Origin: an uncultured Clostridia bacterium
GTDB lineage: Bacteria; Bacillota; Clostridia; Oscillospirales; JAAYOS01
Assembly (NCBI GenBank): GCA_944386395.1
Contig: CALXAZ010000060.1
Coordinates: 1 to 6,931 of the forward strand
Length of the DNA stretch: 6,931 nucleotides
Reading direction: 5' to 3'
A model generated the notes under the pieces. That model had not been told where the DNA came from, searched no databases, and saw only the letters and a list, made by a program, of their open reading frames with translations. The translations under genes were made by a program, and so were the position numbers. Every line of letters starts with the position of its first letter. The stretch's first letter is position 1. Below are positions 6,537-6,931 of the stretch, piece after piece.

Positions 6537-6576
6537 ATTACAAGTTATTTCCCGGAAAGCCGCTTTTCATATCAAA

Positions 6577-6596
6577 TATATTGTTTATACAATATA
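6577..6596. repeat. 20-bp inverted repeat, possible operator
   Basis: Perfect 8-bp arms TATATTGT (6577-6584) and ACAATATA (6589-6596) around TTAT. It ends four bases before the -35 of the plus-strand promoter and about 40 bases upstream of the -35 of the minus-strand promoter, a position suited to a dimeric regulator. The AT-rich content makes chance symmetry more likely than usual. Confidence 0.45.
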
Positions 6597-6599
6597 CAC

Positions 6600-6628
6600 T
6601 TGCTTAAGTGCTGCTATTGTTGTATAAT
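6600..6628 (+). promoter_or_regulatory. Predicted sigma-A promoter of the cytidylate-kinase-like gene
   Basis: TTGCTT (6600-6605), a 17-base spacer, and perfect TATAAT (6623-6628). The expected transcript start is near 6635, leaving about 54 bases of leader before the ATG at 6689. The -35 matches 3 of 6 positions and lies inside a small dyad, CACTT-GCTT-AAGTG (6597-6610). Confidence 0.7.
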
Positions 6629-6640
6629 ATAAATAGGAGA

Positions 6641-6664
6641 ATGTAAATTCTTCCAAATTTACAT
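6641..6664 (+). promoter_or_regulatory. Perfect 9-bp stem-loop in the 5' leader
   Basis: ATGTAAATT (6641-6649) and AATTTACAT (6656-6664) are exact complements around a six-base loop CTTCCA. It sits within the predicted leader of the plus-strand gene, 24 bases before its ATG and just upstream of the SD GGAAGGTGG. There is no T-run after it, so it is not a terminator. It may stabilise the mRNA 5' end or be a DNA-level operator just downstream of the promoter. Confidence 0.5.
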
Positions 6665-6688
6665 AAATGCTGAGGAAGGTGGATCTTT

Positions 6689-6931
6689 ATGGCTTCAAAT
6701 ACAATTATCACTCTTAACAGACAATATGGGAGCGGCGGTACAGAGGTCGCAAAAAAGCTTGCCGATGAGCTTGGGTTTAAATATTACGATAAGGAGCTCA
6801 TTTCTCTCGCCTCCAAAGAAAGCGGATATACCGAAACCTTCTTTGAAAACGCAGATGAAAAGCCCTCCAACAGCCTTCTTTATTCGATCGTTTCCAGCAC
6901 ATTTTCCACTACAGGATGGTTTTATCCCGTT
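6689..6931 (+). CDS. Cytidylate kinase-like family protein, partial (N-terminus)
   Basis: 81 residues translated directly; the frame is open to the right edge. The start MASNTIITLNRQYGSGGTEVAKKLADELGFKYYDKELI matches the Cytidylate_kin2 family: a beta strand (IITLNRQ), a GSGG loop (14-17) replacing the classical GKS/T Walker A, a helix, then YYDKEL (32-37). SLASKESGYTETFFENADEKP follows as in relatives. These proteins resemble Cmk, but many are of unproven substrate, so phosphorylation of CMP is not claimed. The ATG at 6689 is supported by GGAAGGTGG six bases upstream. It is transcribed divergently from the protease operon with its own promoter, an inverted repeat upstream and a leader hairpin. 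The full length in this family is about 200 residues. Confidence 0.88.
   Translation, partial: MASNTIITLNRQYGSGGTEVAKKLADELGFKYYDKELISLASKESGYTETFFENADEKPSNSLLYSIVSSTFSTTGWFYPV

Noticed and set aside
1..6931. A novel defence, mobile or biosynthetic system
   Set aside because: Every sizeable frame with good start signals falls into a known housekeeping, sporulation or conserved-unknown family, and no direct repeats, integrase, transposase or tRNA was seen.

Overview
The window looks like an ordinary chromosomal core region of a spore-forming, low-to-moderate GC Firmicute, most likely class Clostridia. The evidence is a GerW/YtfJ sporulation protein, ScpA/ScpB chromosome segregation genes, a DacB/DacF-type carboxypeptidase, strong AGGAGG-like ribosome binding sites, and sigma-A-type TATAAT promoters. 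I found no mobile element, CRISPR array, rRNA or tRNA, and nothing that amounts to a new defence or biosynthetic system.

Nearly everything reads on the minus strand, so the transcriptional order runs from high to low coordinates. The first unit starts at about 6500. It holds a six-pass site-2 type zinc metalloprotease (TTG start, 6484-5822), scpA (5800-5025, broken by a one-base frameshift), scpB (5035-4466), a DUF2953 membrane-anchored protein (4450-3842) and gerW (3861-3439). Genes overlap or are separated by about 20 bases or less, so this is very likely one operon. dacF/dacB (3362-2325) follows after a 76-base gap containing a hairpin that covers its ribosome binding site and ends in a short T-run. 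The second unit has its own predicted promoter at 2226-2254. It carries rluB (2190-1450), a MurR/RpiR regulator (1453-584, ATGA overlap with rluB) and a partial HI0933-family flavoprotein (606-1, running off the left edge).

A divergent gene on the plus strand starts at 6689 and runs off the right edge. It is the N-terminus of a cytidylate-kinase-like P-loop protein. The 204 bases between it and the protease hold promoters for both directions, an upstream 20-bp inverted repeat, and a perfect 9-bp hairpin in the predicted 5' leader.

Functionally the window combines chromosome organisation (ScpA and ScpB, partners of Smc), spore and cell-wall functions (GerW, D-Ala-D-Ala carboxypeptidase, perhaps the membrane protease) and 23S rRNA modification (RluB). 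The arrangement recalls the Bacillus subtilis scpA-scpB-...-dacB-...-rluB neighbourhood. The points most worth a second look are the scpA frameshift, the RBS-covering hairpin before dacF, and the symmetric elements in the divergent promoter region.
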